From Mesorhizobium xinjiangense (GTDB lineage Bacteria > Pseudomonadota > Alphaproteobacteria > Rhizobiales > Rhizobiaceae): 64,000 bases of DNA. Below the pieces are notes generated by a model. It ran no database searches and had not been told where the DNA came from. It saw nothing but the letters and a program-made list of their open reading frames with translations. Positions 20,349 through 28,621 of this stretch are shown one piece after another. The first letter of the stretch is position 1, and every line of letters begins with the position of its first letter. The stretch lies in NCBI RefSeq assembly GCF_009749525.1, contig NZ_WOAC01000009.1, forward strand, positions 62,001 through 126,000. Reading direction: 5' to 3'. The position numbers were made by a program, and so were the translations under genes.

Positions 20349-21740
20349 TCAGGCGCGGCGGCGAAACCGTGCCGCAAAGAAGCCGTCTAGGCCGGAAAGC
20401 GTCTTGTCGGCATGCGGCAGATCGGCCGGCGTCGTGCGCAGCCGACCTTCGGGATCGATGAAATCATCGCAGCCTGCGATCTCGCCGGGCTGCAGCGGAT
20501 CGCTCTCCACGGCACCTGTCTCGCGAAGAAAGGCCGCCGCAAGTTCCTCGCCTTCGAGCGGGTCGAGCGAGCAGTTGGAAAAGACGATCCGTCCGCCGGG
20601 CCGCACAAAAGTCACGGCGCGTTCGAGCAGGCGGCGCTGCAAGTGCGCCAGCTTTTCGATGTCGGCGGGGCTCTTGGTCCAGGGAACGTCCGGATGGCGG
20701 CGCACCGTGCCGGTCGACGAACAGGGCGCATCGATCAGCACCGCGTCGAAGGGCCGTTCCGGCTGCCATTTGAGAAGATCGGCCTGGACGATCTCGGCAT
20801 CGAGCTTCAGCCGCTGCAGATTGGCTTGCAGCCGCTTGAGCCGGTTTGCCGATACGTCGACGGCCGTGACCTTTGCCCCGGCCATGGCGAGTTGCGCCGT
20901 CTTGCCGCCGGGCGCCGCGCACAGATCGGCGACCCGCAAGCCGGCAACATCGCCGAGCATGCGCGCCGGCAGGCCCGCCGCGGCATCCTGGACCCACCAC
21001 GCGCCATCGGCGAAGCCGTCGAGATCGGCAACCGCCCCGTCCAGCTTTGCCACCCTCACCGTGCCCGTCGGCAGCACGATGCCGCCGAAACGCTCCGCCC
21101 AGCCGGCCAGGTCGGCCTTGACCGTGAAATCGGTCGGTGCCTCGCTGCGCTGAAGATCGAGAATGACAGCCGCCTTTTCGGGACCATAGGCTGCAGCAAG
21201 CCGCTGGGCTAACCAGTCGGGCGCATCGGCGGTTTCGGCAAGCACCTTGGGCAACGCGCGTTCCTTGCGTCGCGCCAGTTCGCGCAGGACCGCATTGACA
21301 AGGCCTGCAAAGCGGGTCGTGCGCGGGTCGGACCGTGCGTGGCTGACCGCCAGATTGACCGCCGCGCTGTCGGGCACGTCGAGAAACAGGATCTGCGCAG
21401 CCCCGACATGCAGAATATGGGAGAGCTGCGTCGCTTTGGCAGGCAAGGGCCGCTCCAGCCTGCTCTCGATCAGTTTCGAGATCGTGACGCGGAAGCGCAG
21501 CGTCGTCGCCAGGATGGCCCTGACGAGCGACCGGTCGCGTGGTTCCAGCGCCAGATATTGCGGGTGGCCATGCTCGGCGTCGGTCAACCCGTCGAGCGGC
21601 GTCTTCGCATCGATGACGGCCGCCAAAAGGCGTGCGGCAGCCGCGCGCGCGGCAAGGCCCGGAATGTCGGGCGGGCCCGCGGCCGCGCGATCGGAGCCGT
21701 GGCGCACCTGCCGCGAACGCCGAACCGCAGGGTTCGTCAC
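20349..21740 (-). CDS. rsmB: 16S rRNA m5C967 methyltransferase-like protein
   Basis: 463 aa. It has an N-terminal NusB-like RNA-binding domain (about 25-160) and a C-terminal SAM-dependent methyltransferase with [13 protein letters not shown] and the catalytic-cysteine motif [17 protein letters not shown]; the second conserved cysteine is in FSNCSLDP. The start chosen is the GTG at 21740, which overlaps the htpX stop as GTGA and has AAAGG 9 bases upstream; another GTG lies at 21746. Translational coupling to htpX is therefore likely. Confidence 0.92.
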   Translation of the reverse strand: MTNPAVRRSRQVRHGSDRAAAGPPDIPGLAARAAAARLLAAVIDAKTPLDGLTDAEHGHPQYLALEPRDRSLVRAILATTLRFRVTISKLIESRLERPLPAKATQLSHILHVGAAQILFLDVPDSAAVNLAVSHARSDPRTTRFAGLVNAVLRELARRKERALPKVLAETADAPDWLAQRLAAAYGPEKAAVILDLQRSEAPTDFTVKADLAGWAERFGGIVLPTGTVRVAKLDGAVADLDGFADGAWWVQDAAAGLPARMLGDVAGLRVADLCAAPGGKTAQLAMAGAKVTAVDVSANRLKRLQANLQRLKLDAEIVQADLLKWQPERPFDAVLIDAPCSSTGTVRRHPDVPWTKSPADIEKLAHLQRRLLERAVTFVRPGGRIVFSNCSLDPLEGEELAAAFLRETGAVESDPLQPGEIAGCDDFIDPEGRLRTTPADLPHADKTLSGLDGFFAARFRRRA

Positions 21741-22765
21741 GACCACGGACCTTTCGGCCCGGTCGGGTTGCGGCTCCAGGGATCGGAACGAGCCTCTTTC
21801 GGTTTCGGATCGTTGCGCGGCCCGGCCTGTCCGCCACCCCAGGGACCAGCCTCGGGCGCGGCGGTACGATCCGGCTCGCGCGGCACGCCCCGCCCGCCAT
21901 CCGGACTGTTGCCACCGGTGCCGGTTTGGCCGGCCATCTGCTGGAGCGCGGCGATGCGGTTTTCGGTGTTCGGATGGGTCGAAAACAGGCTGTCGGCCCG
22001 CTCGCCGGTCAGCGGATTGATGATGAACATGTGCGCAGAGGCCGGATTGCGCTCGGCATCGGCATTGCGGATCTGATGGGCGGCGCCGGCGATCTTGCCG
22101 AGCGCGGAGGCGAGCCACAGCGGATGACCGCAAATCTCCGCGCCGCGCCGATCGGCGGAATATTCGCGCGTGCGGCTGACCGCCATCTGCACCAGCATCG
22201 CGGCGAAGGGCGCGACGATGATCGCGATCAGCACCCCGACGAAGCCGAAGGGATTGTTGTTGTTGCGGCCGCCGCCCAAAAAGAAGGCGAAATTGCCCAG
22301 CATGGAGATGGCGCCGGCAAGCGTGGCAGTGATCGTCATGGTCAGCGTGTCGCGGTTTTGCACATGGGCCAGCTCATGCGCCATGACGGCGGCGACTTCC
22401 TCATAGGTGAGCCGCTCCAGAAGCCCGGTCGTCGCGGCGACGGCGGCGTTTTGCGGATTGCGCCCGGTGGCAAACGCGTTGGGCTGCGGGTTCTCGATCA
22501 GATAGACCTTGGGCATGGGAAGCCCGGCATTGTGCGACAGGCCGCGCACGATCTTAAACAATTGCGGCGCGCTGGCCTCGTCGACCTCGACGGCGTGGTG
22601 CATGCGCAGCACCATCTTGTCGGCGTTCCAGTAGGAAAACAGGTTCATCGCCGCCGCGATGAGAAATGCGATCATCATGCCGCCGGCGCCGCCCACGACA
22701 TAACCCACCGCCATAAACAGTGCCGTCATGACGGCGATCAGCATTGCCGTGCGGATCATGTTCAT
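21737..22765 (-). CDS. htpX: Membrane zinc metalloprotease HtpX
   Basis: 342 aa. It is an inner-membrane quality-control protease of the M48 family. N-terminal helices ([19 protein letters not shown]...) are followed by the zinc motif HELAH ([14 protein letters not shown]) and two more helices. The C-terminal tail after about residue 290 is Pro/Gly rich and looks unstructured. The ATG at 22765 is preceded by GGAG. It overlaps rsmB by 4 bp and is divergent from the SdhAF4-like gene. It complements FtsH, which lies in the same window. Confidence 0.95.
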   Translation of the reverse strand: MNMIRTAMLIAVMTALFMAVGYVVGGAGGMMIAFLIAAAMNLFSYWNADKMVLRMHHAVEVDEASAPQLFKIVRGLSHNAGLPMPKVYLIENPQPNAFATGRNPQNAAVAATTGLLERLTYEEVAAVMAHELAHVQNRDTLTMTITATLAGAISMLGNFAFFLGGGRNNNNPFGFVGVLIAIIVAPFAAMLVQMAVSRTREYSADRRGAEICGHPLWLASALGKIAGAAHQIRNADAERNPASAHMFIINPLTGERADSLFSTHPNTENRIAALQQMAGQTGTGGNSPDGGRGVPREPDRTAAPEAGPWGGGQAGPRNDPKPKEARSDPWSRNPTGPKGPWS

Positions 22766-22868
22766 CAGGATTCTCCAATCGCGCCGAAGGCTTCGCTTTT
22801 GCGCCTGCAATCCCTTATATGATGGGGAAGCCGCATGACCACTTCAATATTGCACAAGGCGCCGCAGG

Positions 22869-23090
22869 ATGGACGAAACGAACAGGGACAAGGCCGCCAG
22901 CCCGGACAGCAGTGCCCCGGCCAGGCCGTTGCCGCCCGCCGCCCGCCGCGCGCTGGCCGAGGCGGAGGCCCGCCGGGCCGACTATCGCCGCAAGGAGACC
23001 GCCATGCCGAAGGAGCTGGGCGGACGCGGCGGGCTTGAGCCCGGCCGCTACGGCGACTGGGAGGTCAAGGGCATAGCGAGCGATTTCTGA
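22869..23090 (+). CDS. DUF1674 / SdhAF4-type succinate dehydrogenase assembly factor
   Basis: 73 aa. The C-terminal signature GGRGGLEPGRYGDWEVKGIASDF is the hallmark of DUF1674, the family of mitochondrial Sdh8/SDHAF4, which protects flavinylated SdhA before complex II assembly. The N-terminal half is Ala/Pro rich and variable. The sdh genes are not in this window. Family assignment is firm; the function in bacteria is inferred from the mitochondrial proteins. Confidence 0.88.
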   Translation: MDETNRDKAASPDSSAPARPLPPAARRALAEAEARRADYRRKETAMPKELGGRGGLEPGRYGDWEVKGIASDF

Positions 23091-23142
23091 CCGATCCCGT
23101 CAGGCATGGCGCATGCCGGGACGAAACGGCTTGCATTCAATG

Positions 23143-23168
23143 CATTCTAGGAATAAATACCTAGAATG
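23143..23168. promoter_or_regulatory. Perfect inverted repeat covering the nuclease start codon
   Basis: CATTCTAGG (23143-23151) and CCTAGAATG (23160-23168) are perfect 9-bp arms around AATAAATA. The last three bases of the right arm are the ATG of the nuclease gene. It could be an operator, or an RNA hairpin that hides the start codon. Confidence 0.6.
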
Positions 23169-23633
23169 TCGCTAAACGCCACTCTTCACCGTCTTCTTTG
23201 TTGCGTCGCGCTGTGCGCCGCATTCTCCGGCGCAGCCGCTCCAGCCCTTGCGGCGGCGGCAAAGGGCGATTTTCCCGGCCCGGTCGAGGCGCACGTGCTG
23301 CGCATCATCGACGGCGACACGCTGGTTGCCGAAGCGACGATCTGGCCCGGCCACGTGGTCACCGCGACGATCCGCCTGCGCGGCATCGACGCGCCGGAAA
23401 CACGGGCCGCATGTGAAGAGGAAAGACGGACCGCCGCACGTGCCCGCGAAGCCCTGTCCGCCCTTGTCGGCACGGGGCCGGTTAGAATCTCCAACATATC
23501 GGCCGGCAAATATTACGGGCGTGTGCTCGCCGATGTTGAAACGGCCGACGGGCGGGGCCTGACCGGCGAAATGCTGGCGCGCCGCCTTGTCCGGCCCTAT
23601 GCCGGCGGACGCCGGCAGCCCTGGTGCGAATAG
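23166..23633 (+). CDS. Secreted thermonuclease-like protein (SNase fold)
   Basis: 155 aa. It has a signal peptide (LLCCVALCAAFSGAAAPALA) and an SNase domain retaining all the key residues of staphylococcal nuclease: DGDT (metal Asp), RLRGIDAPE (Arg, Asp, Glu) and KYYGRVLADV (second Arg). It is therefore probably an active Ca2+-dependent nuclease acting outside the cytoplasm. An inverted repeat overlaps the start codon. The gene stands alone; a 277-bp gap without a recognisable gene follows. Confidence 0.88.
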   Translation: MSLNATLHRLLCCVALCAAFSGAAAPALAAAAKGDFPGPVEAHVLRIIDGDTLVAEATIWPGHVVTATIRLRGIDAPETRAACEEERRTAARAREALSALVGTGPVRISNISAGKYYGRVLADVETADGRGLTGEMLARRLVRPYAGGRRQPWCE

Positions 23634-23910
23634 CTCCGCCTGTGCGGCTTCGGGACAATCATGTGCCGAAAGGATACATCGCGTGCCGTTATGGCACACA
23701 TCGGGAGGCCCGACGGATGCAGGATAGGTCACGCGCCCGTTTTCCTGTCGATTTGAAGCTTCCCGCTTAATGGCGCATTTACCAGCAGATCACCGAAAAT
23801 TAAATGAAGTCAAATATTTACCGCTGATTCACTGACGCCGCCCCAAAGAAGGGCAAGCACGGCAGGCATCCTGCATCGCCCGGCCGTGACGCAACGCATG
23901 GAGAGGCGGC

Positions 23911-25320
23911 ATGTGGACAGGGCTTTCGCAATGCAAGCAACGGCTGCGGCAATTCGCACGCCGTGAAGACGGCGCCTTCGCGCCCGCGGCCGGCGCGGCG
24001 GTCGTGCTGATGGCGCTGGCGGCCGGCTTCGCCATCAACACCGCGCAGATCACCAATACGCGTTCGAACCTGCTGGCCGCGCTCGATTCGGCCGTCACTT
24101 CGACGGCGCGCGACCTCACGACGCGCGCGATCGAGCAGGAGGAAGCAGAAGAGATGGTCCGCGCCTTCCTCATGGCGAACGGCGTGCTGGGCTTTTCCGA
24201 GCAGGACCGCCTGACACTCGACTATGTCAGGATCGACCCGATCAGGCGCACCGTCGCCGCCGGCGCCAGCGTCGACATCGACTACGCCTTTCCGCTGTTT
24301 TCCATGTCCAAGTCGCAAAAGGTCAGCGTCTCGACCGAGGCGATCTATTCCGACAAGGCGGTCGAGGTGGCGATGGTGCTCGACGTGACGGGATCGATGG
24401 AAGGGCAAAGGATGCGGGACCTGAAAGTGGCCGCGAAGAACGCCGTCAGATCGTTCCTCAAAGGGCAGAACGCCGACGACCCGCGGGTGCGTGTGTCGAT
24501 CGTTCCTTATGCTGCGGCGGTCAACGTCGGTTCGCTCTACGATACTGTATTCCGGGAGAAATACGGCAAGTATCAACCAGACCTGCCGCCACAGAAGGAC
24601 GAACCGCTGGAACCGGCAATGGGACCGCACGACGACGATTGCACCACCGAGCGCAAGAACAAGGATCGCGAGGTCGATATTTCCGACGCGGCACCTACGA
24701 CCATTCGCCAGAACAACGACGATGAAGACTATTTCGCCTGGGTCAATCGCGACGACAGGCTGGATCGCGGCGATTGCCCATCTGCCGTGGTCGTGCCGCT
24801 GACAGCCGACGTAGAAAAGCTCGTCGGCGAGATCAACGATTTCGAAGCCAAGGGCACGACCGCCGGACAGATAGGCATCCAGTGGGGCTGGTACATGCTG
24901 TCGGAGAAGTGGGCGAGTGAACTACCCACTGGCTCGAAACCGGCCGCCCACGACCCCGAGAAGGTCGGCAAGTTCCTGGTGCTTATGACGGATGGCGAAT
25001 TCAACACGGCCTATGCGGGCGTGGACTACACGACGACTGACCGCTGGGGACGGACCAGAACGGTCAATGTCAATGGGCAGGAAACCAAGTCCGGCGACTA
25101 TGCCGAGCGCTTCTGCGCGGCCATGAAAGACGATGGCATAGAGATATTCTCGATCGGCTTTCAGCTCGACAAATGGAGCGCCAAGCAGGTCATGCGAAAC
25201 TGCGCCTCGCCCGATGAAGGCTCGATCCAGCATTATTTCGAGGCCTCCACCGGCGACGACCTCGACGACGCTTTCCAGACCATCGTCGGCAATATCGAGC
25301 GCCTGTCGCTGATCAAGTAG
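23911..25320 (+). CDS. TadG-like protein with von Willebrand factor A domain
   Basis: 469 aa. The N-terminus resembles TadE/TadG pilus-associated proteins: a short cytoplasmic part with FARREDGAFAP, then one helix (AGAAVVLMALAAGFAINTAQ). A vWA domain follows at about residue 150 with the MIDAS motif DVTGSMEG and later VLMTDGEFNT. Rhizobiales carry several such orphan TadG proteins, probably envelope adhesion or scaffold proteins. No other tad genes are nearby, so the partner is unknown. The insert between the MIDAS and the second half is Asp/Glu rich. Confidence 0.85.
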   Translation: MWTGLSQCKQRLRQFARREDGAFAPAAGAAVVLMALAAGFAINTAQITNTRSNLLAALDSAVTSTARDLTTRAIEQEEAEEMVRAFLMANGVLGFSEQDRLTLDYVRIDPIRRTVAAGASVDIDYAFPLFSMSKSQKVSVSTEAIYSDKAVEVAMVLDVTGSMEGQRMRDLKVAAKNAVRSFLKGQNADDPRVRVSIVPYAAAVNVGSLYDTVFREKYGKYQPDLPPQKDEPLEPAMGPHDDDCTTERKNKDREVDISDAAPTTIRQNNDDEDYFAWVNRDDRLDRGDCPSAVVVPLTADVEKLVGEINDFEAKGTTAGQIGIQWGWYMLSEKWASELPTGSKPAAHDPEKVGKFLVLMTDGEFNTAYAGVDYTTTDRWGRTRTVNVNGQETKSGDYAERFCAAMKDDGIEIFSIGFQLDKWSAKQVMRNCASPDEGSIQHYFEASTGDDLDDAFQTIVGNIERLSLIK

Positions 25321-25342
25321 CGCCGCGCGAGCCCAAGCAAAA

Positions 25343-25364
25343 GGGCCGCCCGATGAGGCGGCCC
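25343..25364 (-). terminator. Leftward terminator below the 22-codon frame and rpoH
   Basis: Perfect 8-bp arms GGGCCGCC / GGCGGCCC with a 6-base loop. Only in the leftward direction is the stem followed by T's (GGCGGCCCTTTTGC), so it ends a minus-strand transcript containing the 22-codon frame and perhaps rpoH. The vWA gene ends 22 bp away on the other strand. Confidence 0.7.
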
Positions 25365-25458
25365 CCGTGCTTCCGTCCATGGCGCGGCTCTGGTCCGCGG
25401 CTCCAAGGCGACCGATTCTTCGATCCCTAGATCCGCCGGCCGCGCGAAATGCACCTGA

Positions 25459-25527
25459 TCAGGAAGACTGCTTCCCGAAAGGGCAATCCGTCGAAGCCAC
25501 GCCCTGGAAAACGAAACCACTCGACAT
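25459..25527 (-). CDS. Candidate 22-residue small protein with ideal ribosome binding site
   Basis: Minus-strand ATG at 25527, stop at 25461-25459. The peptide is MSSGFVFQGV followed by ASTDCPFGKQSS, with one cysteine. Seven bases before the ATG ends AAAGGAGG, part of AAAGGAGGTGATCC (25542-25529), which is fully complementary to the usual 3' end of 16S rRNA. A leftward terminator follows 95 bases later, so a small transcript unit is plausible. I do not recognise the peptide. It lies 100 bp downstream of rpoH on the same strand. The 308-bp gap 25321-25628 holds only this and the terminator. Confidence 0.45.
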   Translation of the reverse strand: MSSGFVFQGVASTDCPFGKQSS

Positions 25528-25628
25528 TGGATCACCTCCTTTCGATTCGTTGAACACGCACCGAATGTGGGACCGATTGCGCGGCAACGCAAGCCACCCC
25601 TTTGGTCAGTGGCGGGTACGCCTGGCCT

Positions 25629-26495
25629 TCAGGCGCCGATAAGCGCCATTTCGGGATGTGCCTTGATGAGGGCGCCGCGCAGTTTTTCCAGCGCCCGGCT
25701 TTCGATCTGGCGCACCCGCTCCTTGGAAATGCCGAGCGTCGACCCCAGCGATTCCAGGGTCGCGCCGTCCTCCTTCAGGCGCCGCTCGCGGATGATCTTC
25801 AACTCGCGGGCGTTGAGTTCGCGGAGCGCCGTGCGCAGCCAGCGCCTGCGCCTCTCGCGATCGATCGCGTCACCGACGATCTGATCGGGCAGCGGCTCGT
25901 CGCTGACGAAGAACTGCGCCGAAACCGTGTTGCCCTCCTCGCCGGCAACCGGCGGCAGGCTCAGCGAGATATCCGGCGTCGACAGCCGCGAATCCATCAG
26001 CGCCACATCGTCGGCCGATACACCCAGGCAAAGCGCGATTTCGTTGTGCATTTCGCCGCGCGACAGTTCCCGCCCCTGGTGCAGCCGCGCCCTCAGTTTT
26101 CGCAGATTGAAGAACAGCGCCTTCTGGCTCGAACTCGTCCCGCCGCGAACGATCGACCAGTTGCGCAGGATGTAGTCCTGGATCGAGGCGCGGATCCACC
26201 AGGAGGCATAAGTCGAAAAGCGTATGTTACGGTCCGGTTCGAAGCGCTGTGCTGCCTGCAGCAGGCCGATATGGCCTTCCTGCACCAGATCATTCATCGA
26301 CAATCCGTAGCGGCGGAATTTCGCCGCCATCGACACCACGAGCCGCATATGCGCCGTAGCGATCCGGTGCATCGCCGCACAATCGTGCGTCTTCCGCCAT
26401 TTCACGGCCAGTTCGTGTTCCTCGTCGCGCTCCAGATAGGGGGCGCGCATCGCTTCGCGCATCATCGACCGGCTGATCCGGCCAAGCTGCCTCAT
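25629..26495 (-). CDS. rpoH: RNA polymerase sigma-32 factor, RpoH2-like
   Basis: 288 aa. Sigma region 2 is seen in DLVQEGHIGLLQAAQRFEP and FSTYASWWIRASIQDYILRNW, the RpoH box in QKALFFNLRK, and the region 4 helix-turn-helix near the C-terminus (TLESLGSTLGISKERVRQIE). The N-terminus (SRSMMREAMRAPYLERDEEHELA) looks more like rhizobial RpoH2 than RpoH1. GGAGG lies just before the ATG. A GGAAC-N17-GTT promoter is found 145-170 bp upstream, as expected for RpoH2 under the general stress sigma factor EcfG/RpoE2. Confidence 0.93.
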   Translation of the reverse strand: MRQLGRISRSMMREAMRAPYLERDEEHELAVKWRKTHDCAAMHRIATAHMRLVVSMAAKFRRYGLSMNDLVQEGHIGLLQAAQRFEPDRNIRFSTYASWWIRASIQDYILRNWSIVRGGTSSSQKALFFNLRKLRARLHQGRELSRGEMHNEIALCLGVSADDVALMDSRLSTPDISLSLPPVAGEEGNTVSAQFFVSDEPLPDQIVGDAIDRERRRRWLRTALRELNARELKIIRERRLKEDGATLESLGSTLGISKERVRQIESRALEKLRGALIKAHPEMALIGA

Positions 26496-26613
26496 CGTCG
26501 CCTCCGCTTGCCGTGGTCCACATCACGTCCTATGCGTTCCCAGCGCTTCGCCGGCCGCGCATTTGCACCCGCCGCCGGCGCCGTCCGACGCATGGACGAC
26601 CAATCGGACAATC

Positions 26614-26655
26614 AACGCTTTCGGGGCAACGCTTTCGGGGAAACGTTTTCGGGGG
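26614..26655. repeat. Three tandem 14-bp repeats in the rpoH upstream region
   Basis: AACGCTTTCGGGGC, AACGCTTTCGGGGA and AACGTTTTCGGGGG follow each other without gaps. The third copy contains the -10 CGTT of the EcfG-type rpoH promoter; the other two carry the same GTT on the minus strand and fall in or next to the transcript start. Confidence 0.7.
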
Positions 26656-26666
26656 GCAAAAGTTCC
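26642..26666 (-). promoter_or_regulatory. EcfG (RpoE2)-type promoter of rpoH
   Basis: On the minus strand GGAAC (26666-26662), 17 bases, then GTT (26644-26642), with a C before the GTT. This equals the known consensus GGAAC-N16/17-GTT of the alphaproteobacterial general stress sigma factor. The predicted start is about 140 bases upstream of the rpoH ATG. Confidence 0.65.
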
Positions 26667-26718
26667 TTGCCCGCCACGCGTCCACTGTGGTTCCGGCAAA
26701 CGATCTTCCCATAACGAA

Positions 26719-26747
26719 AAAGCCCGGCCTTGATCCGGCCGGGCTTT
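26719..26747 (-). terminator. carD terminator
   Basis: Arms AAAGCCCGGCC / GGCCGGGCTTT are perfect over 11 bp with a 7-base loop. Leftward the stem continues into TTTTT. It lies 30 bases beyond the carD stop and insulates carD from the rpoH promoter. Confidence 0.85.
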
Positions 26748-26776
26748 GACAGAGAACAGAAATGGATTGGGGCTTG

Positions 26777-27349
26777 TTACGCCGCTTCTTCCTGCTCGGT
26801 TTCCTCGTTGTCGGCCTTGGCGCCGCGGCGCGGGCCCTTGTTGAGGTTGACTTCGATCAGGCGCACCGCCTCGGTCTCCGAGACCTTGTTCACGGCAGCG
26901 ATTTCCCGCGCCATGCGGTCGAGCGCGGCTTCGTAGAGCTGGCGCTCCGAATAGGACTGTTCGGGCTGGTTCTCGGCGCGATAGAGGTCGCGCACCACTT
27001 CCGAGATCGAGATCAGGTCGCCGGAGTTGATCTTGGCGTCGTATTCCTGGGCGCGGCGCGACCACATGGTGCGCTTGACCCGGGCGCGGCCCTGAACCAC
27101 CTTCAGCGCACGGTCGACATAGTCGGTTTCGGAGAGCTTGCGCATGCCGATCGACACAGCCTTGACCACCGGTACCTTCAGCCGCATCTTGTCTTTTTGA
27201 AAATCGATGACGAAAAGTTCCAGCTTGTGGCCCGCGACTTCCTGCTCTTCGATGGCGACGATCTGGCCGACGCCATGCGCCGGATAGACAATCGACTCGC
27301 CGGTCTTGAAGCCCTGCCGCGTTGCCGTCTTCTTCTGCTGGGTTGCCAT
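26777..27349 (-). CDS. carD: CarD/CdnL-family RNA polymerase-binding regulator
   Basis: 190 aa. The N-terminal RNA polymerase-interacting Tudor-like domain is recognisable (FKTGESIVYPAHGVGQIVAIEEQEVAG), and the helical C-terminal domain (MWSRRAQEYDAKINSGDLISISEVVRDLYR) touches promoter DNA. Such proteins stabilise open complexes at rRNA and other promoters. The tail is acidic (ETEQEEAA). The ATG at 27349 is chosen over upstream in-frame codons because the upstream part does not resemble the family; AAGG lies before it. A good promoter lies about 240 bp upstream. Confidence 0.94.
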   Translation of the reverse strand: MATQQKKTATRQGFKTGESIVYPAHGVGQIVAIEEQEVAGHKLELFVIDFQKDKMRLKVPVVKAVSIGMRKLSETDYVDRALKVVQGRARVKRTMWSRRAQEYDAKINSGDLISISEVVRDLYRAENQPEQSYSERQLYEAALDRMAREIAAVNKVSETEAVRLIEVNLNKGPRRGAKADNEETEQEEAA

Positions 27350-27586
27350 ACGCCTTAAACTCCTGTTTTTAACCGGCATCTGGCGGCCGGAATCGTGATT
27401 CGGCGAAGCGGGACAAACAGCACTGCAAGCGCAAGCGGACAACGCCGGAATTTGCCGGCCCGACGCACACAACATTCCGTTCTGCGCCGGGGCCAAGTCG
27501 CCTTGGTCCGGATGCGTTGTCGTACCTTTCGGTGATTAAGGCTTAAGCGCCATCAATGGACGTCGTAATACCCGCATGATGGTTGC

Positions 27587-27615
27587 TATATAACACAATT
27601 ATGCGAAAGAATCAA
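27587..27615 (-). promoter_or_regulatory. carD promoter
   Basis: Minus strand TTGATT (27615-27610), 17 bases, TATATA (27592-27587). It lies in the 378-bp gap between fdxA and carD, which holds no other recognisable gene. The predicted leader is about 230 bases long. Confidence 0.6.
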
Positions 27616-27727
27616 CAAATTGGCCGTTCAACGGCAAGTCAAGGCCTTGATGTAGCGAATCGGCCGTATACGGGCTGCCAATTTGGGACGGGAGCCTGGA
27701 CCCCAAAACGAAGCACGCGGCGATGCG

Positions 27728-28066
27728 TCAGTCGCCTTCGCCCGGCTCGGGCGAGAAATACTTCTCGAACTTGCCATCGACGCCGTCGAATTCCTTGGCA
27801 TCCTCCGGCGGCTCCTTCTTGGCCGTGATGTTCGGCCATTTGTCGGCATATTCGGTGTTGACCTTCAGCCAGTCGTCGAGACCGGGCTCGGTGTCCGGCT
27901 TGATCGCATCGGCAGGACATTCCGGTTCGCACACGCCGCAATCGATGCACTCGTCGGGATGGATGACGAGCATGTTTTCGCCCTCGTAGAAGCAGTCCAC
28001 CGGACACACTTCGATGCAGTCCATATATTTGCATCGGATGCAATTGTCGGTGACGATATAGGTCAT
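27728..28066 (-). CDS. fdxA: Seven-iron ferredoxin
   Basis: 112 aa. It starts [17 protein letters not shown] and continues [13 protein letters not shown] and [16 protein letters not shown], the cysteine pattern of [3Fe-4S][4Fe-4S] ferredoxins of the FdxA type. The C-terminal 50 residues form the usual extension ([11 protein letters not shown]). The ATG at 28066 has GGAG upstream. It acts as a low-potential electron carrier in the cytosol; the partner is unknown. It follows the S4-domain gene by 161 bp on the same strand. Confidence 0.95.
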   Translation of the reverse strand: MTYIVTDNCIRCKYMDCIEVCPVDCFYEGENMLVIHPDECIDCGVCEPECPADAIKPDTEPGLDDWLKVNTEYADKWPNITAKKEPPEDAKEFDGVDGKFEKYFSPEPGEGD

Positions 28067-28227
28067 AGGGCGGCTCCAGGAACAATCCCGCAACAAATTT
28101 CGATCTGGCGGGTGAGGTATCCCCTTTGGCGGGGCCGCGCAAGAGGCGCTTTGCCGCGCCGGCCCGCTTGCGCGGAATGGTTTTCCAAGCGCATCCGGAG
28201 CAGCTGATGCCGCCGCCCGGCGGCCTT

Positions 28228-28611
28228 TCAGTCCGGGTCGCGCAGCCGGTCGGTTTGCCGGCGCTCCTTCTTGGTTGGCCGCCCCTGGCCCGGATCGCGC
28301 GGGGCCGACTGCGCGGTTTCGGCGTCGGTCGCCGGCCGCCGCTCGGGCGACACGTCCTCATAGAGCAGGCGCGCCTCGGTCGCCGGTCCGCGCCGCTCGC
28401 CCGCAGCCACAACGCGGTAGACGATGATGCGCCGTTCGAGCGTGATCGTCAGCACGTCGCCCGGCCGCACGGGCTGCGACGGCTGGTCGGTCTTGGCCCG
28501 GTTCAGCCGGACACGCCCGGCCTCGACCAGCTTGGCGGCAAGCGAGCGCGATTTGACGACGCGCGCGAAAAACAGCCATTTGTCGATGCGCTGACGGTCC
28601 GCCTGCGCCAT
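28228..28611 (-). CDS. S4-domain RNA-binding protein (HslR-like)
   Basis: 127 aa. The S4 domain occupies about residues 8-75 ([48 protein letters not shown]), with a basic C-terminal tail. It is similar to heat-shock protein HslR (Hsp15), which rescues stalled 50S subunits with nascent chains. It begins 10 bp after the helicase stop, so the two are probably co-transcribed, giving an RNA/ribosome-related unit. Confidence 0.9.
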   Translation of the reverse strand: MAQADRQRIDKWLFFARVVKSRSLAAKLVEAGRVRLNRAKTDQPSQPVRPGDVLTITLERRIIVYRVVAAGERRGPATEARLLYEDVSPERRPATDAETAQSAPRDPGQGRPTKKERRQTDRLRDPD

Positions 28612-28621
28612 CTCCGCTCCG

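Noticed and set aside
25529-25542. GGATCACCTCCTTT on the plus strand, identical to the usual end of 16S rRNA
   Set aside because: No other 16S-like sequence surrounds it. It is better explained as the ribosome binding site of a minus-strand frame.
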